This document shows, one piece after another, positions 47,346-58,290 of a stretch of DNA of 64,000 nucleotides (the first letter of the stretch is position 1; each line of letters begins with the position of its first letter). The position numbers and the translations under genes were made by a program. Under the pieces are notes generated by a model. It saw only the letters and a program-made list of their open reading frames with translations. It was not told the origin of the DNA and made no database searches. The stretch comes from Ailurus styani (lineage: Eukaryota; Chordata; Mammalia; Carnivora; Ailuridae), in contig LNAC01000008.1 of assembly GCA_002007465.1 (NCBI GenBank), forward strand, positions 6,947,487 through 7,011,486, written 5' to 3'.

Positions 47346-47476
47346 AAAGTGGAGTATTGAAATTCTCCAAATAACAAGTGTTATTGTTAAATGTTCTATT
47401 TCTCCCCCTTCAGTTTACTTTTTCTTCAAGTATTTCAAGGCTCTATTTTAGGTGCATGTATCATTATAATCAGTAG

Positions 47477-47538
47477 AGCTCTAAAACACCTCTCTAGAAC
47501 GCTCCACTCAGAATGTACATTTTTCTCAAGCACACATG
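47477..47538 (-). repeat. short extra copy of the inverted-repeat start
   Basis: A 62 bp reverse complement of 47075-47136, ending at a single N (47539), after which the same sequence starts again with four substitutions. It looks like an unmerged contig end. Confidence 0.8.
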
Positions 47539-47539
47539 N
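47539..47539. other. single N (assembly join)
   Basis: One unresolved base between two overlapping copies of the same sequence. 'gtagagctctaaaa' starts on both sides. Confidence 0.95.
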
Positions 47540-47544
47540 AGTAG

Positions 47545-47890
47545 AGCTCTAAAAGAGCTGTCTAGAACGCTCCACTCAGAATGTACATTTTTCTCAAGCA
47601 CACATGAAACATGCCCTAGGATAGACCACATGCCAATTTATAAAGCAGGTCTCAATCAATTTAAAAGGATGAAACCGTACAAAGTATATTCTCCAGCCAC
47701 GCTGCCATCAAATTAGAAATCAGTTACAGAAAGGAAGTTGGGAAATTCACGAATATGGGGAAATTAAACTTCCNAGGGAAGAAGACATGGCAGGGGAAAT
47801 TAGAAAATACTCAAAATGAATGAAAACAAAAACATGACATCCCTGAACTTATGAGATAAGCGGAGGCAGTCCTTAGAGGGGTATTTACAG
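47545..47890 (-). repeat. inverted repeat, right arm
   Basis: Nearly exact reverse complement of 46764-47136 with few substitutions. About 27 bp of the left arm ('ggttacttaggaaaccaagg' region) is missing exactly where the N at 47774 stands. Confidence 0.85.
47774..47774. other. single N (assembly join)
   Basis: One unresolved base at the point where about 27 bp of the matching arm is absent. Confidence 0.95.
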
Positions 47891-48037
47891 AAGGACTGAC
47901 CCTTCTATCACTATAAAACATCCATATTTAACTCTAGCAACGTCTGTGTTTCAGTCTGTTTTGTCTGATATCTGTATGGCCACTCCAGCTCTCTTACGGG
48001 TGCCTTTTGCGTGCTATATCTCTTTCCATTCTTTTAC

Positions 48038-48124
48038 TTTTAATCTACTTTTACTTTAATCTACTTTAATCTACTTTTAATCTACATTCTTTTACTTAAT
48101 CTACTTTTACTTTTAATCTACTAT
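48038..48124. repeat. degenerate minisatellite, 'taatctactttta' units
   Basis: Six irregular copies of a 'ttttaatctac' unit of varying length at the end of the antisense L1 text. Local expansion of an L1-derived word ('cttttacttttaatctac') is likely. Confidence 0.8.
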
Positions 48125-48184
48125 CTTTGAATCTCAAGTGCTTTCTCAGAGAATAGCCACCCACAAGGGGTAGGGTGGGAACAC

Positions 48185-48375
48185 AGTGGGCTTCGGAGGG
48201 AGTACTCAGTCCGAAGATTTGAATCCTGACTCTGGAAGCTGAGTTACTTTTGTTATGCTTCTTAACTTATGTGAGACCCAGTCTTGTTACCTGAAAAATA
48301 GAGACAATAATGCCTACTATCGTGGGCGGCGAAACGGGTTGCATGAAGCTCGCGCCAACATTCCTGGTACCTAGA
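48185..48375 (+). mobile_element. MIR SINE
   Basis: 'gatttgaatcctgactctgg', 'tgcttcttaacttatgtgag' and 'gagacaataatgcctactat' are collinear with MIR. Confidence 0.7.
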
Positions 48376-50689
48376 AGAGGACTGACAAAACTTTAGGATG
48401 ATGGCAATGAGCAATTCTAAGCTCCAGACCCAGATAGTGCTGAAGGACCCTATAACTTTTTGAAGGAGGCCTTTAGAGACATCCTAAACTCCTCTCTTTT
48501 TCCATCTAGAAATTTAGAGCTTGGTCTTTAAAGGCTCCGCAGCATAACACTGATTTCGACGGGCATCTCTCTGTCTGTCCTTTACACATAAAGCCACCTG
48601 CTGTCTTTGCTCTCGCCCCCATTCCCTCACCCCCACTAGCTTCCTCCCTATTTTACACCAGACTTGATGAAAAGATGAGCGTTTCCTTCACGGACACGAG
48701 AATTTTCTTCCAACAAAAGCTGGCCGAATCCTCCTTGGATGTGTTGACAACGTTTTTATCACCTAGACATCCTCTAAAAAACTTGAACATGTCTAGCTTT
48801 TAATTGCCTTACCCACCCACACAGAAGCTGTTCGGAGCATTAATCCGGGCTGTTTAGTACTTTCTGATCGCAACTCTACTGATGTAAATAGAACCACCGC
48901 TCTTTGTCAAGATGAGGGGAGACTTCACATTTCTTTTTTTCTTCTCTGGTAGGAATGTCTCAAGAATCTATCACCAAAGAGCCCATCCACTTCATAATTA
49001 TAAGGGATAGATAAATATTGCAAGAACAAGGTCAAACCACAGATAAGGCCGAAGTAGAAGAAGAGGGGAGGGCAAGAATTAAAAGAGAAAAAGCTGATGG
49101 GGAAAATTGTTATTAACAGGATCAATGCCAATATCATCATAAATAAGAGGAAAGTTGCATGGGGCAGGCATGCATATTGTGCAACCCCTGCACATCAGCC
49201 ACTGGGTGACAGAGAACTGAAATCGGGAGACTCCAACCCAAGCTGATACCACCCAGGCAGGTGGCTAAGAGAAAGAGACCATTTGCAGCCACCTTGGCAA
49301 CTCTTGTAGGGACAGAAAAAGTCAAATTATGCCAGCAGTATAGTAGTCATGCTTGTGGCAGGAAGAGACTTTCCTCATATTGAGATTGGACTTGGGTTGG
49401 GGGGAAAAAGTTCAATGTTTGCCTTGGTGAGGTTGCTTGCTCCTCAGATAACTCAGTGGGAAATCAGCTGCAGCTCTCATAGGTAGGGGGTTCAATGGAA
49501 TCAGAGTACCCACCACCAGCAGCGGCAAAGGGGCCAGAGAACGTCAATTAGCTTCCAGCCAAACCTGACGTGTCCATGATTATGCAAGAGATGGAGGGAG
49601 AAGCCTTTCCCCGTTGGCATGCAGCAGTGGCAACACCAAGGTAGAATAACCATGCCACCAGCCCACACCACCCCGAATAAAGTCCTAACCCCACATTTGT
49701 GGGGGAAAAAAGCATGTGGTCCTCACCCCCATTTCCCTGCCTTCCACGGACCTTGCATCATTCTGATTTCCTACTGTCAACATTCTGGAGCTCAGTGAGA
49801 GGAGGGAATTGCTGATGGAGAATAATGGGGGTCTGGACACTCGAAGGAAAGTCTTTGAGGTGAAGTAAAGAGGGATTTGGAGGAAATAAAGAGAAAGGGA
49901 GATAGATTCCACATGGGAAACTTCCCTCTTATGCATTAGTTTATTTAGGACCTCATGAACTCAGAATTAAGTTGATCAAGTTCAATATGTCAACTATCAT
50001 CATCAATCCATGCAAGGCCTATCTTTTGTTTTATTATTTTTTTTAATATCCAACCTCCAGCCCCATAATCTGTTCCATACAACCTGCTGCCTTTGGAGAC
50101 AGGATAGAAGTATGATGTGACCACTGACAGATCTTTCTCTACCTTTGGTCTCTGCCTCTCTCTGCATTCCCTCAGAACCATTTTTCCTTGTGTATGGGAC
50201 TAAGCTATTGGCTTATCTTCCAGCTGCACCTCTAGAGACAGACTCCAACTCTCTCTTTTTCCAGTGCCAAAAATCTAACACCTACAAGGTGTTAGACTGG
50301 TGAGGTCTGGGTCTGATGCCCAACTCAGACCCACCACTCTAGTTGGGGAGTTTAAGTCTTATTTCAATATGGCTGTCCCAGTGAAACCACATTGCTAGAC
50401 TGAGAGAAAGGGCATTTCCTAGAAGGGAGAGGGTGCATGCTTCTCTGGGCGGACAAAACAGTGGATGTCTACTTGGGGCAATTGCTGAAGTTCACGGGCT
50501 CTTCAGAAGGACTCAGGAAGGACTTTTTGCTTTTATGCTCATTAGATGCTATGAATCCAGCAGCTATCTGATATAGTCATGCACCAGTCTTCCACTTCCT
50601 CCACAAAAACTGTCATGACTCCCAGTCCTATTCTCTCATTGTTGTTTGAGCTACAAAGAGATGGGGATGGTGATTACGGTGATATGAAT
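48376..50689. other. long stretch without recognised features
   Basis: Mostly AT-rich unique or very old repeat sequence. A short perfect hairpin aacacct-aca-aggtgtt lies at about 50277. The short frames (60-83 codons) lack domains. Confidence 0.4.
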
Positions 50690-50915
50690 TACAACAACTA
50701 ATAAGAACTCACCGTGTGTTACCAACTCTTGTAAGTAACTTCCATATATTAACATTCATTCCATTTTCATAATAATGTCAAAACTTAAGCACTATAAATA
50801 TCCCATTTTATGAATAAGGAAACCAGTGCATAAAAATTAATCTGTCCAAGGTCATAAGGTTTGTATATGATGGAGCCAGGATTCTAACCCAGGTGTGAGG
50901 GCTTCCAAGACCCAT
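50690..50915 (-). mobile_element. MIR SINE
   Basis: 'cccattttatgaataaggaa', 'ctgtccaaggtcataaggtt' and 'ccaggattctaacccaggtg' match the complement of MIR. Confidence 0.75.
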
Positions 50916-51692
50916 TTCAAGCTCCAGGGGATGCTAGTGACGAGGCACGAGCTAGAGTGTGCATGCAGAGAGCAGAGAGAGCAGGAACTCACTTCTTGTC
51001 GTCTCCCAGAGCACCAAGCACGAGACTTTGCACATCGTAAGGACCTATGTTTCACAAGCTAAGTTGAACTGTGTGACTCAGGAAAACCTGCCTGGGTTCT
51101 TCCCTAAGACAATGAAGCAGAAGTTTCAAGAGCTGCAGCTACACTTACCTGAGATTCTTGAATAAGGGAGGTGGGTAGATTGTTCAGAGTTTGTTGCAAA
51201 ATATATAGTAGGCAACTCAGGTTTCATGTATATTTAAAGCAAAAGCATGCGGTTGTGGTACATGCTGATTTGTGTTCCCTCTGCCATATTATACTGTAAT
51301 ACCTGTAATTTTCAGATCTAAAGGGACTTATGTCTGAGTTCTTGAGTGTTTTTGTGGACCAATAACAGTAAGTCTATCTACATTGAAACTGCGTGTTTTG
51401 AGAGGTTAATGGGTTTAAGTCACTTGTCTTCCACTGATTTGGCAGATGCATTACTATATTATTTTGTAGTCTTTAGATGATCCCTGCTGAGTCCAATTAG
51501 ACACCAAATGTAGTCTTGATGGGAACTCTGGTTCTAAAGTTTAGGGTGTTTGTTTGTTTTGTATTATTACTGAGGTTCTGGGAAAAAAATGGAAACGTGG
51601 ACAGGAAATCCAAGAAGAGGAAATTTGGGAGCAGGTGTGTCCTAGACCTCACCGTTAGCCTAAGAAGAGCAGGAACAGAGCCCATAAAGAAT
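50916..51692. other. unique non-coding sequence
   Basis: No repeat or gene is recognised. Confidence 0.4.
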
Positions 51693-51705
51693 GGAAAGCA
51701 TCCTG

Positions 51706-51919
51706 GGGTATCAGGGTGGCTCGGTTGGTTAAGCATCTGCCTTCTGCTCAGGTCAAGATCCTGGAGTCCTGAGATTGAGTCCCACCTTGGACTCCCTGCT
51801 GAGCAGGGAGTCTGCTTCTGCCCCTCCCCTCTGCTCATCTTCTCTCTCTCCTTGTGTCTCAAATAATTAAACAAAACCTCTAAAAAATTTTTTTAATAAA
51901 ATAAAATTAAAAAAAAAAA
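51706..51919 (+). mobile_element. SINEC (CAN SINE)
   Basis: 'cagggtggctcggttggtta', 'tctgctcaggtcaagatcct', 'ccctgctgagcagggagtct', CT-rich body, A-rich tail. It has a perfect 13 bp target-site duplication 'ggaaagcatcctg' at 51693-51705 and 51920-51932. Confidence 0.95.
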
Positions 51920-51932
51920 GGAAAGCATCCTG

Positions 51933-53629
51933 AGAGAAAAGCTTGAGAAATGTCTTACCAAGAAGCTGCTGGAGAATAAAACATGGTAGGGGTGGCAGAA
52001 CGGAGCTGGAACTCTCCAGATCAGGATCTGCAGGCAGCAGGCCTGGGTTCCCCACTGTGTTGTGGCCCACACTTGTCAGAGGTCTGCAGCACCGGGGATG
52101 GCTCTGAGCTCCACTGAAGCATGAACCCATTGTTAGGTTGCCCTGATTCCATTGCCCTCCTTCTGGAACCCTCACTCCATGTTAACTGTGGAATTTCATC
52201 CTATGTACTCACTTAGTCATTGGCTCAAGTGAGACTAATCCTGGGTTGGCCATGTGGCCCAAGTTTAGCCCATGAGAGCCCTGCATCCCTCTGCCACTTA
52301 ACTGATTCAGTGTCACACTCCATTTTCAGACTTAGAAAAACCACAGAGTACCCTGGGTGGCCACCAAGGGGCCAGATGAGGCAGTGCAGAACTGCAAGGG
52401 GAGAATAGGTCCCTATTCAGGTCAGGTGAACTCTGACCAAGGGGAGCACGTGTTGGGAAAGAGCCAAATAGATGAACCTGCATGCCTTTCATTCTTCCGT
52501 GGATGACAGTAAAGTGTAGCTCTCCCTTGCAATTCTTTGGAGAAGCCCCATGTGCTGAACAAGCATGTCTACTAGGCTACCTGCTTTGTCCCTTCTCAGT
52601 TTGTCATGAAGTAGTATCCAGAGTGATAACGAGTTGCACAAGTTGTATTCCATCCTTCCTGCCCATCCCCACTTCCCTTCTTTCTCCCTCTCACCACCCC
52701 AGCCTAGGCACTTCTCAAAATGTCAATGACTTCATCTTTGCTTCAGTCTTGCTTTCCAGAGGACCCTAGCTAAGAAACCCTTCTCATTATGTCATCTGGT
52801 ATTCACCAAGGTGTTTATTTGATCAAGTCCTGACTTTGCAAATCCTTAAAGGATCTGGAATCGATCCTGCTTCTTCCTTCCAGAGAAAAGAGGAGCACAA
52901 TTTGTGCTCAATTTTAATTTCAGTCACATAAAATAAGGCAGTAAAGCAATGTAAAATTTTACAGCTACTCACTGAAACTCAACTGTAAGGCAGTTGTTTG
53001 TAGTACCCCATTTCACAGGTGACAAAATGGAGACTCAGAGATGTTTTATCACTGAAGTGGTTGAACAGGAACTCATCTCTTATTTTCTGAATTCTCATTT
53101 ACTTCGGGTACCTCTCAGGACTAGGTTTTAAATCCCCAAACCAGCAAGCTGCCAGAGAGCAACAGGGTCTCCCTACCAGTAACCAACAGGCACCTGAGCC
53201 GAAGTTGGCACAAGAGAGATGGCCACAGTCCCCACTCATGCTGAGCCCTTCCTCTCTTCTTCTCCAAGATCTGAACTTCAGCCTTGAATTTTCTCCATGA
53301 GAAAAATGGCTCTATGTCAACCCTTCACCTACCAGGGGACCCTCAGAGCAAGGAGCCAGAGTGTCTGTAGGCTTATGGACAGGCTCATAAAACTAAAATC
53401 CAGTTTTCTCTCTCTGACAGCCAGTTCTTCTCTGACAAAAGATTAGCAGGCTGTCCTTTATTGCTTTTCCTCTTCCTTGATACCCCATTGACTTCTGATC
53501 ACTTCACTGTCAGCCCCAGGCAAGAGAGGAGAGATGGCATACCAATCGGTCTGTTTGCTATTTATAGATGCTGCCGTTAGAGGTTTCACAGGAGAGATAT
53601 GCTTGCATTAGGTGTGGATTTCTTTAAGC
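51933..53629. other. mostly unique sequence, LTR/MIR traces
   Basis: 52200-52330 has MLT1-like words ('ttggccatgtggcccaagtt'). 52975-53070 has MIR-like words on the reverse strand ('ccatttcacaggtgacaaaa'). No gene is supported. Confidence 0.35.
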
Positions 53630-53818
53630 CAGTGCTACTCAAAAGTTTGGTCCCAGACCAACAGCATCAGCAGCATATGGGAATTTGTTAAAAATGCAGC
53701 ATCTCAGGCCCTGCCTCTGATCCACTAGACCAGAATATCTGCTGGTGGGGCCCAGGAATCTGTGCTTTAACAGCCTCTCTGGGGGATGGTTGTGTGCATT
53801 CAAGTTGAAGAATCACTG
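53630..53818 (+). mobile_element. MER5A-type hAT-Charlie MITE, near full length
   Basis: Terminal inverted repeats 'cagtgctactcaaaagtttg' and 'ttgaagaatcactg', with 'acagcatcagcagcatatgg', 'ggaatttgttaaaaatgcag', 'ctgctggtggggcccaggaa' and 'tctgtgctttaacagcctct' in order. The 189 bp length fits MER5A. The 8 bp target duplication has decayed. Confidence 0.88.
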
Positions 53819-53934
53819 CGTTCACCGATTTCCTTCTTCCCCTCCTTAGTACAAATACTGAGGATTGGCTAAACCACTGACGTGGCTCTACATGACAACT
53901 GGAGAGGCAGCTTGCAGGGTGGACAGCAATGGAC

Positions 53935-54145
53935 TCTGGAATGCAGCAGAGCAGACCTCACTCCTCTCTCCCCGACCGGTGCTGTGACCATGAACTGACC
54001 TTGCTGAGCCTTGGACTCCTTATTAATAACACGGAGATGATCATAACCACTTTTTAGAATTATTGAGGATTAAATGAGGTAGTGATATGCTAGCCCTTTG
54101 CTGCATGGTAGGAGCACAACAAATTGTCCTCGCAGTGGAAATTCT
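53935..54145 (+). mobile_element. MIR SINE
   Basis: 'ctgaccttgctgagccttgg', 'ttgaggattaaatgaggtag' and 'gtaggagcacaacaaattgt' match the MIR core and tail. Confidence 0.7.
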
Positions 54146-54319
54146 AATCATCACCATCTCGCCTTTAGTGGCAAGTATGTAGGGCATGCTTTAAACATTT
54201 GTTTTGTCTTCTGGCTACCCAACACTTTTTTGAGGAGCATGCTTTTATTATATCTGATTTATTTTATTTTTCCCAGTACCTTTTGAACACCACTGCTAAT
54301 TTTGGGAAATAACCAGTCA

Positions 54320-54865
54320 TGACAATTAGTTTTATGTGTCAACGTGGCTAGGCTATGGTACCGAGCTATTCAATCCAACGCTAATCTAGGTGTCATTGTA
54401 GAGGGTATTTTATAGACATGGATATTATCTTTGATAATGGGAGTGATCCTCACCTCATTGGTGGAAAAGCCTTAAAAGCAAAACTGAACTTTCTCTGAGG
54501 AAGGAAAAACTTTGCCTCAAGACTGCCTATACCAGGGTGTCTGGGTGGCTCAGTGGGTTAAGCCTCTGCCTTTGGCTCAGGTCATGATCTCAGGGTCCTG
54601 GGATCGAGGCCTGCATCGGGCTCTCTGCTCGGCAGGGAGCCTGCTTCCTCCTCTCTCTCTGCCTGCCTCTCTGCCTACTTGTGATCTCTCTCTCTCTCTG
54701 TCAAATAAATAAATAAAATCTTAAAAAAAAAAAAAAAAGACTGCCTATACCAGCTCCTGTCTGGAAATTTCCAGCCTGCTGAACTGCCCTAAAGATTTCA
54801 GACTTGCCAGCCTCCACAATCACACAAGCTAACCTCTTAAGATAAATCTCATATGAATTCTGTTC
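54320..54865 (+). mobile_element. old LTR (class III-like) containing a SINE
   Basis: Begins 'tgacaattagttttatgtgt' and 'caacgtggctaggctatggt', then 'taatctaggtgtcattgtag'. After the SINE come 'cagcctccacaatcacacaa' and 'cttaagataaatctcatatg'. This order is familiar from an old mammalian LTR, though the subfamily is uncertain. Confidence 0.5.
54536..54736 (+). mobile_element. SINEC (CAN SINE), youngest-looking copy
   Basis: 'ggtgtctgggtggctcagtg', 'ggttaagcctctgcctttgg', 'ctcaggtcatgatctcaggg', 'tctctgcctacttgtgatct', AAATAAATAAATAAAATC, then 16 A. It has a perfect 17 bp target-site duplication 'aagactgcctataccag' at 54519-54535 and 54737-54753. The intact tail and duplication suggest a recent, perhaps lineage-specific, insertion. 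Confidence 0.97.
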
Positions 54866-55300
54866 TTAGAGGGTAGAATTCAGAAATTTCAGTTCCCCAG
54901 CCTCCTTTGCTGCTGAGACACAGGCACATAACCTCTGTGCCAACTCTCAGACTCATCTGTTTGAGATTTGATTTCAGAAATAAGCAATACAAAGAAGGAG
55001 GCTACATCCAGAAACTTCAGCAGGATGGTGGCAGAGGCATCTGGCTTTCAGGGTCAGCCATGGATACAAGGTTACTTCCTGGAGAGAAGCGGCCTCCGTG
55101 GTGGGAGGTGGGTGGGGGTTCTTTGAGTGCTGGAGGTGGTGGTGTCCTTATCAGGTCAATTCTGCAGTGTGATTCTGAAAACTTATCCTTGAGCATGACT
55201 CTCCAGCCTTCCCGACACTTCTGGGAGCTGTGGTATGTGTTTTTAATAAACACCTTTTCTACTTATTCAGGGTCAGCTTTTCACCATTAGACAACTGACA
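54866..55300 (+). mobile_element. possible 5' LTR of the ERVL-like element
   Basis: 'cagttccccagcctcctttg' begins an LTR-like text that ends near 'gtttttaataaacacctttt' (polyadenylation-type signal) and 'agacaactgaca'. It lies directly before a tRNA-Leu-like primer-binding word. Boundaries are inferred. Confidence 0.4.
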
Positions 55301-55301
55301 T

Positions 55302-55316
55302 TGGGACCAGAAGTCG
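55302..55316 (+). other. possible retroviral primer-binding site (tRNA-Leu-like)
   Basis: 'tgggaccagaagtcg' resembles the tRNA-Leu 3'-end complement used by ERVL-type elements. The match is imperfect, and the position just after an LTR-like end is the main support. Confidence 0.35.
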
Positions 55317-58290
55317 TTGCCAGCTACAGAACCTTGGGAGTGGGCAGGTGGGGGGATGTGGGCTTGGTTATCTGATCCATTTAGAAAGAGTGGCCTTTAA
55401 GAGCCAGCTGGCACTAAGGAATGGGACCTAGCAGTCCAAGCCATGGGTCTTAAAATCAGTGAATTCAGCTATTTCCTGTGTCATCTTGAAGAACACATCG
55501 AAGGCCAAGTTCAGATGGATCTAATTGTGCTGCCATCAGAAGATATGAGAAGTGTGAGAAACTCAGGGCCCGTGGGGATAAACTGGTTGCCTCCAGCAAC
55601 ACTGGACAGCTTAACGAGCACAGCACCGAGCCCCACCACCCTGCCTTTGTCAGAAGAGTATTCTCTTCCTTCCTTCCTTGTTTTCAGAAGCTCTCCTGCC
55701 TTGCTTTTGAGGCCCTGGAATGGCTTACCCAAAGAAGTTGCTTTGCCAGGGAACTCCAAATCTCTGCAAGTTCCCTTCAGCCCCTGCCGGCACCAATGAT
55801 TGTCTTGAGACCTATAAGGAGAATCAGACCTTGACAGTCACCGGAGGCCACCTAGAAAGTCAAACCTGGCAAGAAACGTATCTATATCAAAAGAATTGCA
55901 ATAACTTGCTAATGGATGCCAGAAAGAAGCATGGAGGTGTATATGGGAATTAATTCTGAAGATGCAAGACAAGGGAAGCAAGAATGTCATGTAAATAGAC
56001 TATATTTGTCAATAGGAGATTCTGTGTTTAACAGGCTATCTTGAGCAATTGGTTGCCGTTCTAATTACTCTTTCTACTTGATTGGTTGACTTAACCCTGG
56101 ATTCATTGACAGCCAACATAAAACAGAGTTCCAGAAATTCCGTGGCGTAATGTAGGCCAGCAGCTCTCAAGTCTGGCTGCACATTTTAATCACCTGAGGG
56201 GCTTTTCAAACTACTGAGTCCATGGTTGCACTGCAGGCCAATTAAATCAAAATATCTGTGGATGGAGGTGAGCCATCAGTCTTTTTCAGAGCTCCTCAGG
56301 TGACTAAAATATATACTCAGAGTTAGGAAGCTCTGATGTAGAGGAAAGAGGTCTAAATGTTGGACTGGATTAATTCTATGAGATCTGCTTACTTATTCCC
56401 TAATTACATACCTTGAAAGGACCCTGGAGATACTCTCCTTGCCAAAGTATTGAGAATTATGTTAATAAGGAAAGAATCAGAATCTTTAGAAGGTGCTGTT
56501 GTAGCTCTTACCTACAATCTTATAGATTGGAAGTGCCAGGGAGAGACTGCATTAAAATGGACTCCCTGATGTCAGTGGGGGGTTGAAATGATACAGAATT
56601 GGCTGAGGCCAAGAGGTAGAACTAGCTACTATAAGATGCTTCAGGGTGCCAGCAGTCAGCAGAGGGGCTGGGGAGGCACTCAGAGTAGTCTGACCACCAA
56701 GGTTTGGGGAGTAGCCAAGTGATCGTGGGGTCTGTGGACTCAAGTAGGCCGGCCGCTAATTATGATCCTATTGGAGATTATAACCCCAAACCTCTAGTTA
56801 GCCCAACTAGAGCTTAACTTGAGCCATCACAGAGCCGTTCCCAAATCTGAGTTATTTAGAAGACCCAGGGCCCCTTGATAATGTGATAATATCAAAAGTA
56901 TGTACTTCGTGTCTTATAACTAGCCTGGGATAAACCGGCTTCTTCCAGTTGCCCTGGCAAGTTTAGTGAGAAAGTTTCCAGGTTCCACTAATCCACTCTT
57001 GCTGGAAAGTGTCCTTTCCTCCCCAGTTTGAAGAAGTTCTTCCTACCTTGCTTGAGGTCCTGTGATGATGTCACCTAAAGAAGTTACTTTCATGGGGAAA
57101 TCCAAATCTCAAGTTCCCCCCATTCCTTGAAATTACCACCTTCCCAAAGGGACCTGTGACTGTTCCCCAGAGAGACTATGTCCTGGGAAAAGGGAAATTG
57201 TCAGACCATTTGAGGAGAATTGGACATCTACTCTGAGGGACTTAGGGCTCCACCATGATCCTTTGGAACCAAAAAGAACTAGTCCACTCCAGTCAGCCTG
57301 CTGATATCTTACACACTTCTACCCTAGCACATAACGGCTATTTTCCCAGTTCCTGAGTATACAATTGGAATAAGCATATTCCTCAAGAAGAAGAATCCCC
57401 ACACTGACTCTCCAACCTCGGATTAAAGGCAATTATAGTACAAAAAGTCACGAAGGAGGCCCCAGAGCTTCTCTTGCAATCCAAAATTATGAACCAAAAA
57501 ACAAGCCTACATCCATGAGAAAATTATCAAAATAAGTTAATATGAATGAAAAATTAATGTTAAAAATATTCAAAGATGTGGAAGATGTAGGGGTATTGAT
57601 TTCTATCCTATTCCCCCATTGAACTCACCAATTTAACAAAGAATTTATGATTTAAAAATGGGTCTGGGTTAAAAAAAAATGGGTCTTGGATAAAGACAAC
57701 AAAGTATCATAAGATTAGTTAGAACTCCAACCGCAACTACTGTTCAAACATAGATCTTTAACCAGCAATAAATAAACAGTTTCTGGAACTGTAGCTATTC
57801 ATCTGGGGGTGAAAAAATGTTCCCTATCCTAATAAATAGAAAAACTGGAAGCTGTTTGTTTTCACTTGGCAGGGACAGCAGTCCACCTTCACCATTCGCC
57901 TCAGGGCTGTGTCAAATTTCTCACTCTGGGCCATCATTTATTTAGTCTATAAGGATCTTGCTTCTTTTGCCATCCCGTAAGATATCATATGCTCCCCCAA
58001 TAATATCATGCTTCTAGAATCTAAAAAGCAGGAAGTAGATAGTGTTCCAAGAGGCTTTGCTAAGACACATGCATGCCAGAAGGTGAGAAAGAAATCCCAT
58101 GGAAATATCTGACATCTTGGTGAAGTTTCTGGGGATACAGTAATATGGGAAATAATGCAATAACTCCCTTAAAGGGAAAGGCAAGTAGTTGTACCCAACA
58201 CTAAAAAAAAGGCATAACACACATTGGGCTTCATTGTATTTAGGAGGAAATATTTGCTATGATTGGATGTGTCCCTCCAACTTATTAACC
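55317..58290 (+). pseudogene. decayed internal (gag/5' pol) region of an ERVL-like element
   Basis: The position between a primer-binding-like site and recognisable pol suggests gag and 5' pol, but no domain is recognisable here. Frames are short and broken. Two related segments of about 90 bp occur at 55686-55776 and 57031-57119, either an internal duplication or two overlapping element copies. A MITE (56158-56335) interrupts the region. Confidence 0.4.
56158..56335 (+). mobile_element. hAT-Charlie MITE (MER5/MER58-like) inside the ERV
   Basis: Ends 'cagcagctctcaagtctggc' and 'agttaggaagctctg' are inverted-repeat-like, with 'tgcacattttaatcacctga' and 'ggggcttttcaaactactga' between. A partial 8 bp target duplication is seen: 'atgtaggc' at 56150 and 'atgtagag' at 56336. 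Confidence 0.7.

Larger units (their letters stand above)
46556..48130 (-). mobile_element. L1 ORF2 fragment, antisense, with nested insertions
   Basis: Antisense L1 ORF2: 'gtattgatttctgttctaat', 'ttaatttccccatattcgtg', 'ctgatttctaatttgatggc', 'ggcatgtggtctatcctagg', 'atgtgtgcttgagaaaaatg', then after the SINE 'attgaaattctccaaataac'. The L1 text breaks at about 47472 and resumes at 47891 with 'aaggactgacccttctatca' and 'cagtctgttttgtctgatat'. A SINE (47224-47345) and an inverted partial copy (47477-47890) lie inside it. Confidence 0.8.
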
